From Sinonovacula constricta (lineage: Eukaryota; Mollusca; Bivalvia; Cardiida; Solecurtidae), in contig CM017570.1 of assembly GCA_007844125.1 (NCBI GenBank), forward strand, positions 50,624,685 through 50,688,684: a DNA stretch of 64,000 nt, given 5' to 3'. The translations under genes and the position numbers were made by a program. Shown piece after piece: positions 50,406 to 62,009 of this stretch. Each line of letters begins with the position of its first letter. Positions within the stretch are counted from its first letter, which is position 1. The notes beneath the pieces are model-generated. The model had not been told where the DNA came from, made no database searches, and was given only the letters and a program-made list of their open reading frames with translations.

Positions 50406-50440
50406 ACAACAACAACAACAACAACAACATGATTATCGTC
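50290..50440. repeat. (ATC)n(AAC)n microsatellite beside a splice acceptor
   Basis: Perfect ATC repeats at 50345-50403, then AAC repeats. On the minus strand it lies within about 15-150 nt upstream of the acceptor of the 50276-50192 exon. Poly-Asp or poly-His frames are artefacts. Confidence 0.95.
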
Positions 50441-50499
50441 GTCGCCGCCATCGTCAATTATCAGCAGCAGCAGCACCGCCATCCTCTCCATACTGGTTC

Positions 50500-50880
50500 T
50501 ACAACACGCAGACAGACAGAATCACATATAGACATGCACGTAAATACATAGACTGGCTGACGAATATACGGCTGGCCGGAAATGTAGCTGCGTACATGGA
50601 CACATAGACTGATGACAGACGGACACTCAGACCATCAGCACATAGATGGATGACGGACGAACACTCAGGCAGTCAATCACATAAAATGTTTACGGACGGA
50701 GAAGCACAAAGAGAGACAGGCACATAGACAAATAGACTGAAGGATGGTCGGACGAACACACAGACATATAAAAACACAGATACATATACACATAGTCTTA
50801 TTGACGGACTGTCGGACACACAGTCAGTCAGACACATGGAAACATAGACTGACGAGTCGGACACAAAGACACAAAAACTA
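50500..50880. repeat. Degenerate ACAGACAGA/CACATAGACTGA-type array
   Basis: Phrases such as GACACATAGACTGA, GACGGACGAACACTCAG and GACACACAGTCAGTCAGACAC return irregularly. It lies in the carboxypeptidase intron. Confidence 0.6.
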
Positions 50881-51194
50881 AGTCCATTACCAGATGCGGG
50901 TAGTCAGCAGGTTTCTGGCTCGTATATCCATAAGGCAGAAGAAAAAGTTATCAGTACGCGTGGATGGAAAAGAATGCATTGACGTTAGGCGTGCTCAGAA
51001 CAGCGTCATGTAAGGCCGACGTCTCCAACGCGCTAAAGGGAGCGTCACCAGGCCAGGTGATCCCGGTGCATCGTGTGTCTGTTCCTGCGCCTGCAATAAA
51101 CAAATTGTGGTATCATTATAAAAATGCATTAAATGATCACTATCATGACAAATTCTGTAGTATAGGCAACACGCGAAAAGCTAGAAGAAGAAGC

Positions 51195-51545
51195 TTCATG
51201 GCCAACACCGACATCAAAATCAAAAACATCAAAAACAATCCCTACGAGTAGCGAAATCAACACCATCAACATCACAATAAGCATCAGGATCACAGCATCA
51301 AGAACATCACAATAGTTTCGACCAGCACACCCTCACTACAGACCATCATCACAACTACAAACACATCATGCCGATTACCACGATCATCAATACCATCCTT
51401 ATTACCAGCCACACCAGCACAATCAACAACCTTACAAACACAATCAACAACCTACACAACCACCATACAATAACCACAGCCACCATCACTTATCTTATAC
51501 AACTACCAGGCACTTTTATGACCTTTCACGATCAATATAACATCA
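51195..51545. repeat. Degenerate ATC/ACA trinucleotide-rich stretch
   Basis: Irregular CATCA, ACCATC and CACAATCAACA motifs typical of an old trinucleotide tract. No gene. Confidence 0.6.
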
Positions 51546-51549
51546 ACTG

Positions 51550-52895
51550 AAATCAAAGATAATTAAACATTTCCGCATGTTTCTACTCTTTTATTTTAAA
51601 TTAATCCAAAATGTCAACGATGTAACAGCTTGCTTAAGTGTAATAGTAATCGGGCATCCACATTTCGGATACCACATATTTGTCAAGTTGCAAAGAATAA
51701 TGCATACCTTTGATTACACATACTACGATAAGGTAGAAAGCACATGCAAAAGCTGAAATTCACTAGGCTGTATCGCTGTGGTGGGAAAATTTTCAGGACA
51801 TGCGATTTCCATGCTAAACATGACCCCCTTCCTTTTCCTTATGACATTTGTGAGAAGCTATGTAAATCAAACGAAGTTTATTTCTGCAAAACACACTTCT
51901 TCTCCTGCCAAGAACAACAACCTACTGACACCTTTATATGAAACAAAGCTTTGTTTCACAAATGACTTAACCGTCAAGTCCTTTGACAAGAGAGTGATTC
52001 AAGCACAAGTAACATCCTAACAGCCTGGCATCTTTAAATAGTTCATTCGGGAATACACACTAAACGTCTACTCAAACCAAAATGTATGTCTACTCGCCAG
52101 ACTTGGCTCCATTATGGGTTTTACAAACGTGAGGTGGTACCAACTGGTTACCACTTTCTTGCTAATGGCACCACGAACGAGCGGTCCTCCGGGGGTGAGA
52201 TGATTGCTGCTAAAGACAGGTACTGAACTAAACAGTACATCACATTCAAAGATTTTGCTGCCTCCCTGGCAAAACCAACTTTGTAGTCTCCCGCATAACC
52301 CTCCGCAGCATGAATAAACCCTACAGAAATCGATGTCTGAAAAAAGGAGTTGCACCTCAATCACTCCAAATCCAAAGGCTGAATTGCAGGCGACACGGAC
52401 ATTTCGAACATCAGCTGTGATATATTAACCATAGATGGGAATTCCAATACTTTAAACATAAACCAGGTATTCATTAGCATTAATTCTTTGAAACCGGATC
52501 CGAGCATGTTGTTTTTCAAACACCAAACACGAGACAACGACCCTTTCGATGCATTCACAGCATATCATAAGATGAGATAAAACCAATACCTGGAGTAACT
52601 GACTAGGATATTGTCTAAGCACAGGCATCATTCCGTGTACCAAAATAGAGGCATCTTACTATGCAAGCAGACAGAGTCGGCCTCCACGAAGCTGTACGTA
52701 GTTAAAGTCGATTAATTGCTGACTATACAAAAACATATCCCGAATGAACGGAAGGAAGTGAAAACACATTGATCCATATATAGAGGGTTCTGCGTCTAAT
52801 CCATGGACACATTGATCCTATCAAAATAGATGCAACGTTACAGCCAGCCAAGGAAGGAATGACAAGAAGTTTTCTCTCTTAAAGATGTAAGCTTA
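51550..52895. other. Unassigned stretch with weak exon-like signals
   Basis: On the minus strand a 45-nt block (about 51752-51708) is bounded by TTTCAG and a GTATGC donor and would encode a hydrophobic FACAFYLIVVCVIK segment in phase 1-1, but with no partner exons. Open minus frames at 52068-52364 contain no recognised domain. Neither is called a gene. Confidence 0.3.
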
Positions 52896-52959
52896 CAATA
52901 AACTCAAACATATCCCCAAGCGTAAATGTAAGAAAGCCTGCAATGCCGGTGTTTTTGAC

Positions 52960-53620
52960 ATGTTAAAGAACAACAAGGGTGAGAAAAAAACGTCAAGCCG
53001 GAATTATACCTCAAGCAAACCCGTAAACCTCATAAAGCTGCAGGTCCCGGAGGGTATTCAAGACGCTTGCTCGGAGTCGTTATCACAGTTATCACACCCA
53101 GATCTTACTCTCGTGTTCCACACGACCGTGAAGAGTGGAAGATGATAAAACACTTCCTCAATATTAAAAACAATAAATACTTTTCAACCAACAGCTCGGG
53201 TTTAGTCGTTAGCGTGACAATAAATCATAACCTGGCCCGACCTATCTCCTGCTCTTAGAGCGTGTGAAATGAATGTCGCGATTCTTCTTGACTTTGTTAA
53301 AGCGTGTGACCGTGTCCATCATAAGAGACTCCAAATCAAACTGCGTTATTATTACATAATAACATATCCTGACTTAAACTGGATTCGCAGTTTCTTGTCG
53401 GGCCAAAGCCAACATCTCTTCTCAGGAGCTTCCTTGAATTCTGGTGTACCTCAAGGCTCAACACTCGGCCCGTTCCTGATTCTCTTGTTCATTACCTACC
53501 TGCCCAGTCATATTGCATCGACTAGGTGCCGCTTTTGTTGTAAATTCGCTGAACAGTGGAACGTATTGATCTTTAGTCTGACTCCGAAAAGCTTCAATAC
53601 TAGGAAAAGGAGTGAATGAC
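52960..53620 (+). pseudogene. Non-LTR (jockey-like) reverse transcriptase fragment
   Basis: At 53030-53060 HKAAGPGGYSRRLL resembles the HKA.GPDGI..R.L motif of LINE RTs. At 53269-53500 the frame reads VAILLDFVKACDRVHHKRL, then LNWIRSFLSG and SGVPQGSTLGPFLILL. These are the RT A-domain (DF.KA.DRV.H) and B-domain (SGVPQGS.LGP.LF) blocks; the conserved Phe of KAFD is Cys here. The catalytic YADD box is missing and the frame ends at 53619. Frames shift between the two parts, so it is a dead fragment. Confidence 0.75.
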
Positions 53621-53624
53621 TAGT

Positions 53625-54285
53625 TAATACCTTGGTGTGAAAATATCGCACAATGTCAGAAGGCATCTCTTAGAAACCACACGTTGATGCAATCACCAAA
53701 AAGTAAAGAGTAGTCATAGTCTTGCAGAACTCTGTTGTTATCGCTACTAATGAAGCGATGTTAATTTGGTCATTTATGTTCGTATTTTGAAATGTCTTAT
53801 CGCACAATGCGGTTTTTAGTAGTCGTGCATAAGGCATGCATACCGACAGTATACGAATAGTATAATATTTACAGAGAGAGAGACCCTTTGTTCGTTGCGA
53901 ATGACGCACCGATTGACCTCCTCACGGAGGGTCTGTCGTCTTCGAAGACCAGCAATATCGTCTTCCAGCGCTTTATGTCAGAGGTCTTAACCTTCGAAAA
54001 TAACTTATAATCCTTTTCGTGCATGTGTTGCTATGTGGCGAGTATGTCACTTGTGTCCATACAGGCGTCGTGAAACAACGTTCTCCAGTTTCACGTTGTA
54101 TTCTCCTTCAGTCGTGTACATAATTAATCCCTCTCTTGGGCATTTTCGTACAGGGTGAAATTACAACAGGGTTTGCTGTATATGTGCCCGGTTACAGCGA
54201 TTAAAACACAATGCCTCTGACAATTATGAGCCCTCTGTTAAGTAGGTAAATAAGACACATCAAAATAACCACATTTATTTAATTC
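53625..54285. other. Unassigned stretch
   Basis: Possible continuation of the LINE scrap at the left. Contains GTGCCCGGTTACAGCGATTA (about 54185) and following sequence that may belong to the adjacent RT-element tail copy, extending it leftwards. Confidence 0.35.
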
Positions 54286-54289
54286 TAAA

Positions 54290-54590
54290 CTTCCTCTTGA
54301 CAAAGGCAAACAATGTAAATGTGACAAAGGACACAGAGACGAGACATAACACACAAAAAGAAAACAAAACAGCAGTTACCGCCTTGGAACAGCCAGCGGG
54401 CAAAAGGACCGGCAGAGGGGAATGAACCTGGTTTGTAGAGCGCTCCAACCTAACAGTTTCATGAAGGTTTTTCCATCAAACAGTGTAAATAAAAATATCC
54501 CGTCAATGTGAGACAACTAACAGTAAGCACCTTCATCGGGATTTAAAACAGGTCAAATTAATTTATGTACATACAAGGCCGACTGCTGTG
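54290..54590 (-). mobile_element. 3'-tail copy of the 22-25 kb RT element
   Basis: The reverse complement matches 24790-25080 over its whole length: TATGTACATA, the CCCGAT.AAGGTGCTTACTG block, GACGGGATATTTTTATTTAC, GGTTGGAGCGCTCTACAAAC and GTGTGTTATGTCTCGTCTCT. It starts without RT coding, so it is 5' truncated, like the other tail copies. Confidence 0.82.
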
Positions 54591-54599
54591 GCTAGGTGG

Positions 54600-56205
54600 C
54601 TCATGAAACTCATGAAGCTACAAAGGAGAACTTCATGCCATCGGTACGGCAGATTAAGACATGGAATCTGTATACCTAGCCATGACCGCCAGGTGTCACC
54701 GGATAAAAGTGTTGTTCAGATGGTATGACAATGAGGTTCTGTGTAGACCATCACCAGCTTGGCGTTGGATCGGCGATGCTGCAATGTGGACCAGCCTGTG
54801 TCTGTCATCATGGCAGTGGTGTTGGTTGTTGTCTTATAATCTCCCTATTTGTATTTACATAATCATACTTTAGTGTTACCAGTAGTTCGTGTGTGTATAA
54901 TAAATAAATACTTGTTGAAAATATAAATACTACAATTGCTTGTTGTTGTTTGGTTAATTGTTGTTTGGCGATTTGCATCCTGTCCCTGCAAGTTCTACAC
55001 AACAGGACACAAGTTTGATGAAAATGGAAAATCTTCAATAAATAGTTATTCTTATCATAGAAATAAAAATTAACCACTAGTACACTATAAAAACACGTTA
55101 AATATGATATGCGCCAGGTCCATTATCACTTTGTGGGCTTTTAGATTTACCTAAATTAATTTCTTTATGAATATCCACGATATATATGTATTGCCCAGAG
55201 ACCCGTCCCCAGTGCTTCACATTACATTGGTCTCAATTCCTAAAAAACACGATTTCTGGCCATTTAAAGGTTAGATTTTAGAGTGCATAATATACTCATG
55301 CATGAGTCAAACTTTAGCGATGTTTTTGGATGACAAACTCTATTTTCTGCTCGTGAGTACGTCAGAGGTGATCCAAAAGATCGAATGATAAACAACGAGA
55401 ATTTAGTGCGATGCGCGAGGAACCTTGATATTATTTGCACCATGAGATGAAGTGTGCACTGTTATTGACCTACATTTTGTAGAGGCAATGTTGTCACACA
55501 TGTGTAAACTGTTTTTTTAACCTTACCCATCATACAATCGAAGGTGTTAACAGAGAAATTGGTTGTTCATTGAGAAGAATATAGAAGTAAATATAGGCGC
55601 CGGCAATCAAAAAGATACTTTATATGGTTTGTGTAAGTTCTATGCCTAGAAATATACACACGCGCTTGTTATACAACAGAACAGGACCAGCAAGCTCTTT
55701 GAAAACTAAAACAGTCGACATTTTAACTTTTTAACACATTGTCCTTTAAAGGTGGAAGCCGACAGTTTGGAGCAACAATATTTTCATTGCTGTTTGTTGG
55801 TGACCTACACCTGCCTGAAAAGTGAACCATAACACCACATTCGTCATTACAAACATGTATTTCCCTATCTGATCCACGCTGCACAGTTAGCTATTTTTAA
55901 ACCAACAAAACCACGTGACCACTTATGTGATAGTTTATCCACGCCATCCGCAGTGACGTCAATGTCTATTTTTAGGAATCCCAGCCGTTCTTATTTATAG
56001 ATGTAAAAAGAATAAATAATTTAAGTGTTGATTAACGAGTGTTACTGCCCTAAAATTGAGATTCTGTTGAAAATCGTCAAGGCTTAGACTAAAGTATAAT
56101 TGTTTCTTCAGAAACTATGAACAAATACCCTTAACAGAAGACAACTATTGTTACATATCTTAAATAAATTTAAAACAATAGATTATTCATAGATTAATCA
56201 TATAT
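54600..56205. other. Unassigned stretch
   Basis: A 70-codon ATG frame at 54661-54873 is Trp/Cys-rich at its end and matches nothing I know. AT-rich elsewhere. Confidence 0.35.
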
Positions 56206-56212
56206 TTGTGTT

Positions 56213-56455
56213 GGGCGCCCGTAGCGTAGTGGTAGAGTTGCCGATTTGTATCTCCATTGACTGCTTAGCCTCTCACCGCGTGGGTTCGTGTCCCGTTCTG
56301 GGAGAAGGACTTAATGTGAGGTCTTCCAACTGACTTGCGGTGCGCCGGAGGTTCTACCCAGACATGAGCCTGGGGTCTTCCTCCGCCAAAAAGCTGGGCA
56401 TTGCTATAATAAACATAATTGGTCGCTGCAATGTATGTCAAAAACACAAAAAAAT
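56213..56455 (+). mobile_element. tRNA-derived SINE, near full length
   Basis: Starts GGGCGCCCGTAGCGTAGTGG, with box A in TAGCGTAGTGGTAGAGTTG and box B GTTCGTGTCCC at 56284-56294. The body has CTGACTTGCGGTGCGCCGGA and GTTCTACCCAGACATGAGCC, and the 3' end GGGCATTGCTATAATAAACA. Same family as 26857 and 63159. Confidence 0.9.
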
Positions 56456-56724
56456 ATTAATAGATTCGTGTGTTTTTGCTAACACGATAATTCGGTTTAT
56501 CAAGTACGAATAACGAACGGTGTGCTATTAACCATTTACATTTCAGGGGATGGATCCAGCGGGTGTTGGGGTGGGGAGGTACATCCCTCCACCAAACAGG
56601 TAAAAGAGTGGACGTGTGAAAACACATACATGTAAGCATAAACCAAACTAAGCTTTTAAAGTAAATTTTGTCTGTTGAGTTGGTCCCTTTACTGTGTAAG
56701 TTGAATGAATCGTGATTCAACCCC

Positions 56725-56800
56725 CCCCCCACCCACACACACACATACACACACACAAACACACACACACAAACACAAACACACACACACACACACACAG
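56725..56800. repeat. (CA)n microsatellite with C-run
   Basis: A poly-C run followed by CA repeats with CAAACA interruptions. Frames of Thr-His or Val-Cys are artefacts. Confidence 0.95.
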
Positions 56801-57256
56801 AGTTTGAAATTGTGCATTAGTATAATTTGTTGCAGTAAGTCAAACTATAAATCTGTAAGGGAAAACTCAACGTTGCATTTGACCTTAAATGTCCGCTGCA
56901 TAGAAAGTTATATAATTTGGCTAGTGTCGATTTATCTGACTTGAAACATATATGAGAGTTTATCTCTATTGATAGTAAATGTCTCTTGTTAGAATATGAT
57001 TATCCGAAGCAATGAATGCAACAAGACGGAATAAACCGCGGTGTTCCGAATGAATATGCATGTGTAGGAAATATCCTGTAACATCCGAAGAAAAAACAAC
57101 ACACATCACTTTGTTTTATTTCCGCCTGGCGGAGATAAAATCACAAGTTAACACCATCCTGTTCATTGTTGTTATACTTCCGGACTGCGGTCATTTATAA
57201 GATTGAAAATGAGGCTTTAGCAAATTTTCCTATTGTTTTGAGAACGACAAGAAAGG

Positions 57257-60200
57257 ATGTTTTTTACGGTGTCGCTCTTATTTTTGCTGCATTCAGGTAA
57301 TTTTTAGCAATAATCATTTCAGCCATAATTATTTATGTATGCATACTTTTACATTATATCAGCCAGTATGTACAATATCTTGCCGACATAAGGAATTAAT
57401 AAAGCGAATTTCTGTTAATGAGCTTATGTTAAATTGTATAAAACACAGCATTACATTTTACATTAGGGTGATAAAACATAAAAATTATGATATAAGTAGA
57501 AAGACACTGTATTGCCATTAAATTAACAAGTATACAATAAGTAACATAAGACTGAATTGTCATTAAAACACAAGTATGAAATAAGTAAAACGGCACTGAA
57601 TTGTCAATAAATCAACACATATGAGACAAAACGGCACTGAATTTTCACTAAATCAACAAATGTGAGACAAACCGGTACTGAATTGTCATTAAATCAACAA
57701 ATATGAGACAAAACGGTACTGAATTGTCATTAAATCAACAAATATGAGACACAACGGCACTGAATTGACATTAAATCAACAAGTATGAGACAAAACGGCA
57801 CTGAATTTTCATTAAATCAACAAGTATGAAATAAGTAAATCCGTACTGAATTGTCAATAATCACTCAACAAATATGAAATGAGTTAAACGGCACTGAATT
57901 GTCAAAAAATAAACAAATATGAGACAAGTAAAACGGCACTGACTTGTCATTAAATCAAGAAGTATGAGATAAGTAAAAACGGCATTGAATTGTCAATAAA
58001 TCAACAAGTATGAAATCCGTAAAACGTGACTGAATTGTCATTAAATCAACAAGTATGAAACAAGTAAATCGTTACTGAATTTTCATTTAATCAACAAGTA
58101 TGAAATACGTAAAACCTGACTGAATTGTCATTAAATCAACAAGTATGAAACAAGTAAATCGTTACTGAATTTTCATTTAATAAACAAGTATGAAATGAGT
58201 AAAACGGCACTGAATTGTCAACAAATAAACAAATATGAGACAAGTAAAACGGCACTGAATAGTCATTGAATCAACAAGTATGAGATAAGTAAAACGGCAC
58301 TGAATTGTCATTGAATCAACAAGTGTGAGATAAGTAAAACGGCACTGAATTGTCAATAAATCAACAAATATGAGACAAAACGGCACTTAATTGTCAATAA
58401 ATCAACAAATATGAGACAAAACGGCACTAAATTTTCACTAAATCAACACATGTGAGACAAAACGGTAATGAATTGTCATTAAATCAACAAATATGAGACA
58501 AAACGGTACTGAAATGTCATTAAATCAACAAATATGAGACAAAACGGCACTGAATTGTCATTAAATGAAAAAAAAATGAGACAAAACGACACTGAATTGT
58601 CAATAAATAAACAAGCATGAGACAAAACGGCACTGAATTTTCATTAAATCAACAAGTATGAAATAAGTAAATCCGTACTGAATTGTCAATAATCACTCAA
58701 CAAATATGAAATGAGTTAAACGGCACTGAATTGTCAAAAAATAAACAAATATGAGACAAGTAAAACGGCACTGACTTGTCATTAAATCAAGAAGTATGAG
58801 ATAAGTAAAAACGGCATTGAATTGTCAATAAATTAACAAGTATGAAATACGTAAAACGTGACTGAATTGTCATTGAATCAACAAGTATGAAACAAGTAAA
58901 TCGTTACTGAATTTTCATTTAATAAACAAGTATGAAATGAGTAAAACGGCACTGAATTGTCAATAAATCCACAAATATGAAATGAGTTAAACGGCACTGA
59001 ATTGTCAACAAATAAACAAATATGAGACAAGTAAAACGGCACTGAATTGTCATTGAATCAACTAGTATGAGATAAGTAAAACGGCACTGAACTGTCATTG
59101 AATCAACAAGTATGAGATAAGTAAAACGGCACTGACTTGTCATTGAATCAACAAGTATGAGATAAATAAAACGGCACTGACCTGTCATTGAATCAACAAG
59201 TATAAGATAAGTAAAACGGCACTGAACTGTCATTGAATCAACAAGTATGAGATCAGTAAAACAGCACTGACTTGTCATTGAATCAACAAATTTAAGACAA
59301 AACGGCACTGAACTGTCATTGAATCAACAAGTATGAGATCAGTAAAACGGCATTGAACTGTCATTGAATCAGCAAGTATGCGATAACTAGAATGACAGTG
59401 TATTGACCTTTCCGATAACCCGATTACTTCCCATGAGTTCAAATGGAGGCTACTAGCCGCTGACAATCTGGAGACGAATTAAAAAGATGGCGGAAAAGGA
59501 TAAAGGAAGCGCGTGTAAACAACAAAGAATTTGGACATTTCAAGATAACAGATTGGAGAAAGTACTTAGCTATCGTAGATTGAATGTGTCTGGACGGAAA
59601 TGTTAGCTAATCCAGGGAATTATCGGCGCTCACAAGCTAGATATTACTGGCCAATACCAACTCGAGAAGACGAAGAGGGACTCTGAACAGTGTGTTATTC
59701 CTTCTGAAAAAGGGATTTCATCTCCTTGAACATAAATTAGTAACACTTCGCCCTTTTCACACTTCGCCTTCCCTTGATTGGTCACAGTTAATGACAGGAG
59801 ACGAGATTCACGGTTCGCCTTCCCTTGATTGGTCACAGTTAATGACAGGAGACGAGATTCACGGTTCGCCTTCCCTTGATTGGTCACAGTTAATGACAGG
59901 AGACGAGATTCACGGTTCGCCTTCCCTTGATTGGTCACAGTTAATGACAGGAGACGAGATTCACGGTTCGCCTTCCCTTGATTGGTCACAGTTAATGACA
60001 GCAGACGAGATTCACGGTTCGCCTTCCCTTGATTGGTCACAGTTAATGACAGGAGACGAGATTCACGGTTCGCCTTTCCTTGATTGGTCACAGTTAATGA
60101 CAGGAGACGAGATTCACGGTTCGCCTTCCCTAGATTGGTCACAGTTAATGACAGGAGACGAGATTCACGGTTCGCCTTCCCTCGATTGGTCACAGTTAAT

Positions 60201-62003
60201 GAAAGGAGACGAGATTCACGCACGATTCGCCTCTGTTTGGCAAAAGATGTTCACACTTCGCACTTTTCTTAACGTTATTCATGAATGAGAACATGTTGTG
60301 CAATTATGAAATAACTATATAATCCAAATTATCATGAGTGTGAAAATCTTATTAAATTAGGGTCGACAAAATACGTACGTCAATAAATAGTAACAGTAAC
60401 AATCGTGTAACAGCGGAGCTTCATAAAAGTATAACATTAATAAACTTCACATACGCTTTGATTCTTTTCTTTTTAGTTATTCAATATAAATGTGTAACAT
60501 TCCAGTAATTGTATATATTTTATTTATTTATCTAGATTATCACTTGTTTAACAATTTTTTATATGAAGTAACATTGCATTGAAACCAAGGAATTGTTACC
60601 GTTCGTATATTTTTATTCAGCTTAAGATATTTTTCCCCTAGTAACGACAAGTTTAAAAAAAGAAACAGTATATTTTGCTAAGAAGGCTCAACAATACTTA
60701 CTATATAATTCGCAGTATATAAAGACGAAAGAATCCTTAAAACAATGTGAACGTCTTAGAAAAAAAATAGATATAAATTAACAAGTATACATTTTTGAAT
60801 TTTGATACATTTAAAATTTAAGTGTAAAGTGTAACTCATAAACTTCTATCAGAAGGCGACATGTTATTGAGCAAGGGCGAAGTGTGATTCATTTCTGGGC
60901 GAAGCGTGGTTAATCAGGACGAAAGCGAACTGTGAAAAAAGGTGAAAATGAGGTTAGTCTGGAAATATTAAAATGTTCCCAGTTTGTGAAAAGGATATAT
61001 ATAAATACACCGTCTTTAACATGAACTCAAAATGGCAGCTGATTTCTATAGTTTTTGTGTAAGTATATATATATCCTACAATAACAATTATCTTATCGTA
61101 ATCGTTTACTGTAGCATGTTTTAAAATAAGTAAATTGTTGTTTTGAACATAACAGATGCTATTGTTATGAAAACTGTGAATACAATTGATTTATTTAAAG
61201 TTTTTCGTTATGTAGGTCTCGTTTGACTTTTATCCGTTTCTACGTAAAGATTTAAAGAATGAACATTTTGAAACGCATCGTGATCACAAAAGATATTGAC
61301 ATCAGCGGATATATTTTATTTCAATATTCAATGTTTCTCCAACAAAAAATGTATATTTTATGCAAACATTAAAATTAACCAAATGTAACACAATAACATT
61401 AAAGGCAAATATTTATGTAGAAGTAAAGACAATGTTAATTAAACCAATTAGAAAGAAATATCCTTCTATATAGGAATAATTTACTCGTATCATTTTATTC
61501 ATAGTTCGTCGATAATTTTCAAAATGTATTTGACTTTTTTATGTTTTTCTTTAAAATAGATAAAATGATTTTAATAAATATATGTTCAACTTGTTATAAT
61601 AGATTTAAGGCTAAACCAGTCTGCATATAAATCTTAAGTCATTCAGGTTCTGCTTATGATTGTAAATGGTTTGTAAAGGCGTAAAAAGGCGTATCATAGT
61701 GGATGGTTTGTAAAGGCGTAAAAAGGCGTATACATGCAGCAAAGGGTTAAGATTTAGTATCGGCATTTTAAAGACATATAGCCGCCTGTTTGTCGTAATA
61801 TAGAATTCAACACAAACAATATGAAAGTTTAACATAAATAAAACAATAACAAAAGAAACCGTTGTTTCAGTTTTATATTGGTTTAATGTTTAATATTTAA
61901 ACAATTGTTGCTTTAACTTCCAGGCATTGTGTGTATCGGTTGTCCGACCGGATTTTACGGCCCAGATTGTACAGCCTGGTGCCCAGCAGGATGTATGAAT
62001 GGG
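57257..62003 (+). CDS. Secreted or receptor EGF-like protein, 5' part (signal-peptide exon plus EGF exon)
   Basis: Exon 1: ATG at 57257 encodes MFFTVSLLFLLHS, a hydrophobic leader, and ends at 57296 in phase 1 before GTAATT. Exon 2: 61924-62003, after TTCCAG and before GTAAGT, enters in phase 1 and reads IVCIGCPTGFYGPDCTAWCP followed by AGCMNG. The CP.GFYGPDC...C...C.NG spacing is that of MEGF/SREC/tenascin-type EGF repeats. The joined start gives a signal peptide leading directly into an EGF domain, as in scavenger-receptor-like or adhesion proteins. The 4.6-kb intron holds two large minisatellites. Further exons, including any membrane segment, should lie beyond the window; none could be confirmed in 62-64 kb. 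Joining of the two exons is inferred from phase and distance. Confidence 0.6.
57525..59400 (-). repeat. ~37-45 bp minisatellite with 832-bp higher-order duplication
   Basis: About 45 units of the type AATCAACAAGTATGAGATAA plus GTAAAACGGCACTGAATTGT and CATT; a shorter variant lacks TAAGTAA. A segment marked by the rare AATAATCACTCAACAAATAT occurs at 57856 and again at 58688, 832 bp later, with the same order of variants around it. The most regular 45-bp units lie at the right end (59040-59390) and give a 15-residue minus-strand frame without other support. Confidence 0.9.
59755..60225. repeat. 51-bp minisatellite, nine copies, open on both strands
   Basis: TTGATTGGTCACAGTTAATG recurs every 51 bp from 59773 to about 60185, nearly identical. 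The plus frame reads GSPSLDWSQLMTGDEIH and the minus frame NRESRLLSLTVTNQGKA, both 17 residues per unit and free of stops. It is flanked by CACTTCGCC phrases (59746, 59761, 60253), with GGCGAAGTGTG and relatives in the opposite orientation at 60870-60930. Confidence 0.92.
60300..61915. other. AT-rich intron sequence
   Basis: Between the 51-bp array and the EGF exon. It has a 29-bp direct repeat, ATGGTTTGTAAAGGCGTAAA plus AAGGCGTAT, at about 61668 and 61703; otherwise nothing. Confidence 0.45.
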
Positions 62004-62009
62004 GTAAGT

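Larger units (their letters stand above)
49553..51090 (-). pseudogene. M14 zinc carboxypeptidase, 3' exons, two consecutive stops
   Basis: Three minus-strand exons with GT-AG borders and matching phases: 51090-50891, 50276-50192 and 49731-49553. Exon a carries PFSALETSALHD and FFSIHAY, with the zinc-ligand His, then PYGYTS. Exon b has LKATHGRQFVIGTPPDILY. Exon c has YDYFYSRGIKYSFTYELRP, where the ELR Glu is the catalytic glutamate, and ends at TAA 49553. Live enzymes trim C-terminal residues from peptides, usually after secretion. Right after SIHAY come TGA (50953-50951) and TAA (50950-50948) where the family has Ser-Gln, after which the frame continues perfectly. The exons expected upstream (HxxE zinc motif, NRNW) were not found on the minus strand above 51090. 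It is therefore a truncated and interrupted copy, unless the stops are assembly errors. The splice sites being intact suggests recent decay. Confidence 0.85.

Noticed and set aside
50243..50491. Poly-Asp / poly-His frames
   Set aside because: Produced by (ATC)n and (AAC)n repeats in an intron.
52068..52364. Minus-strand frames with complex composition (two overlapping)
   Set aside because: No family recognised and two competing frames; the block could be coding but I cannot support it.
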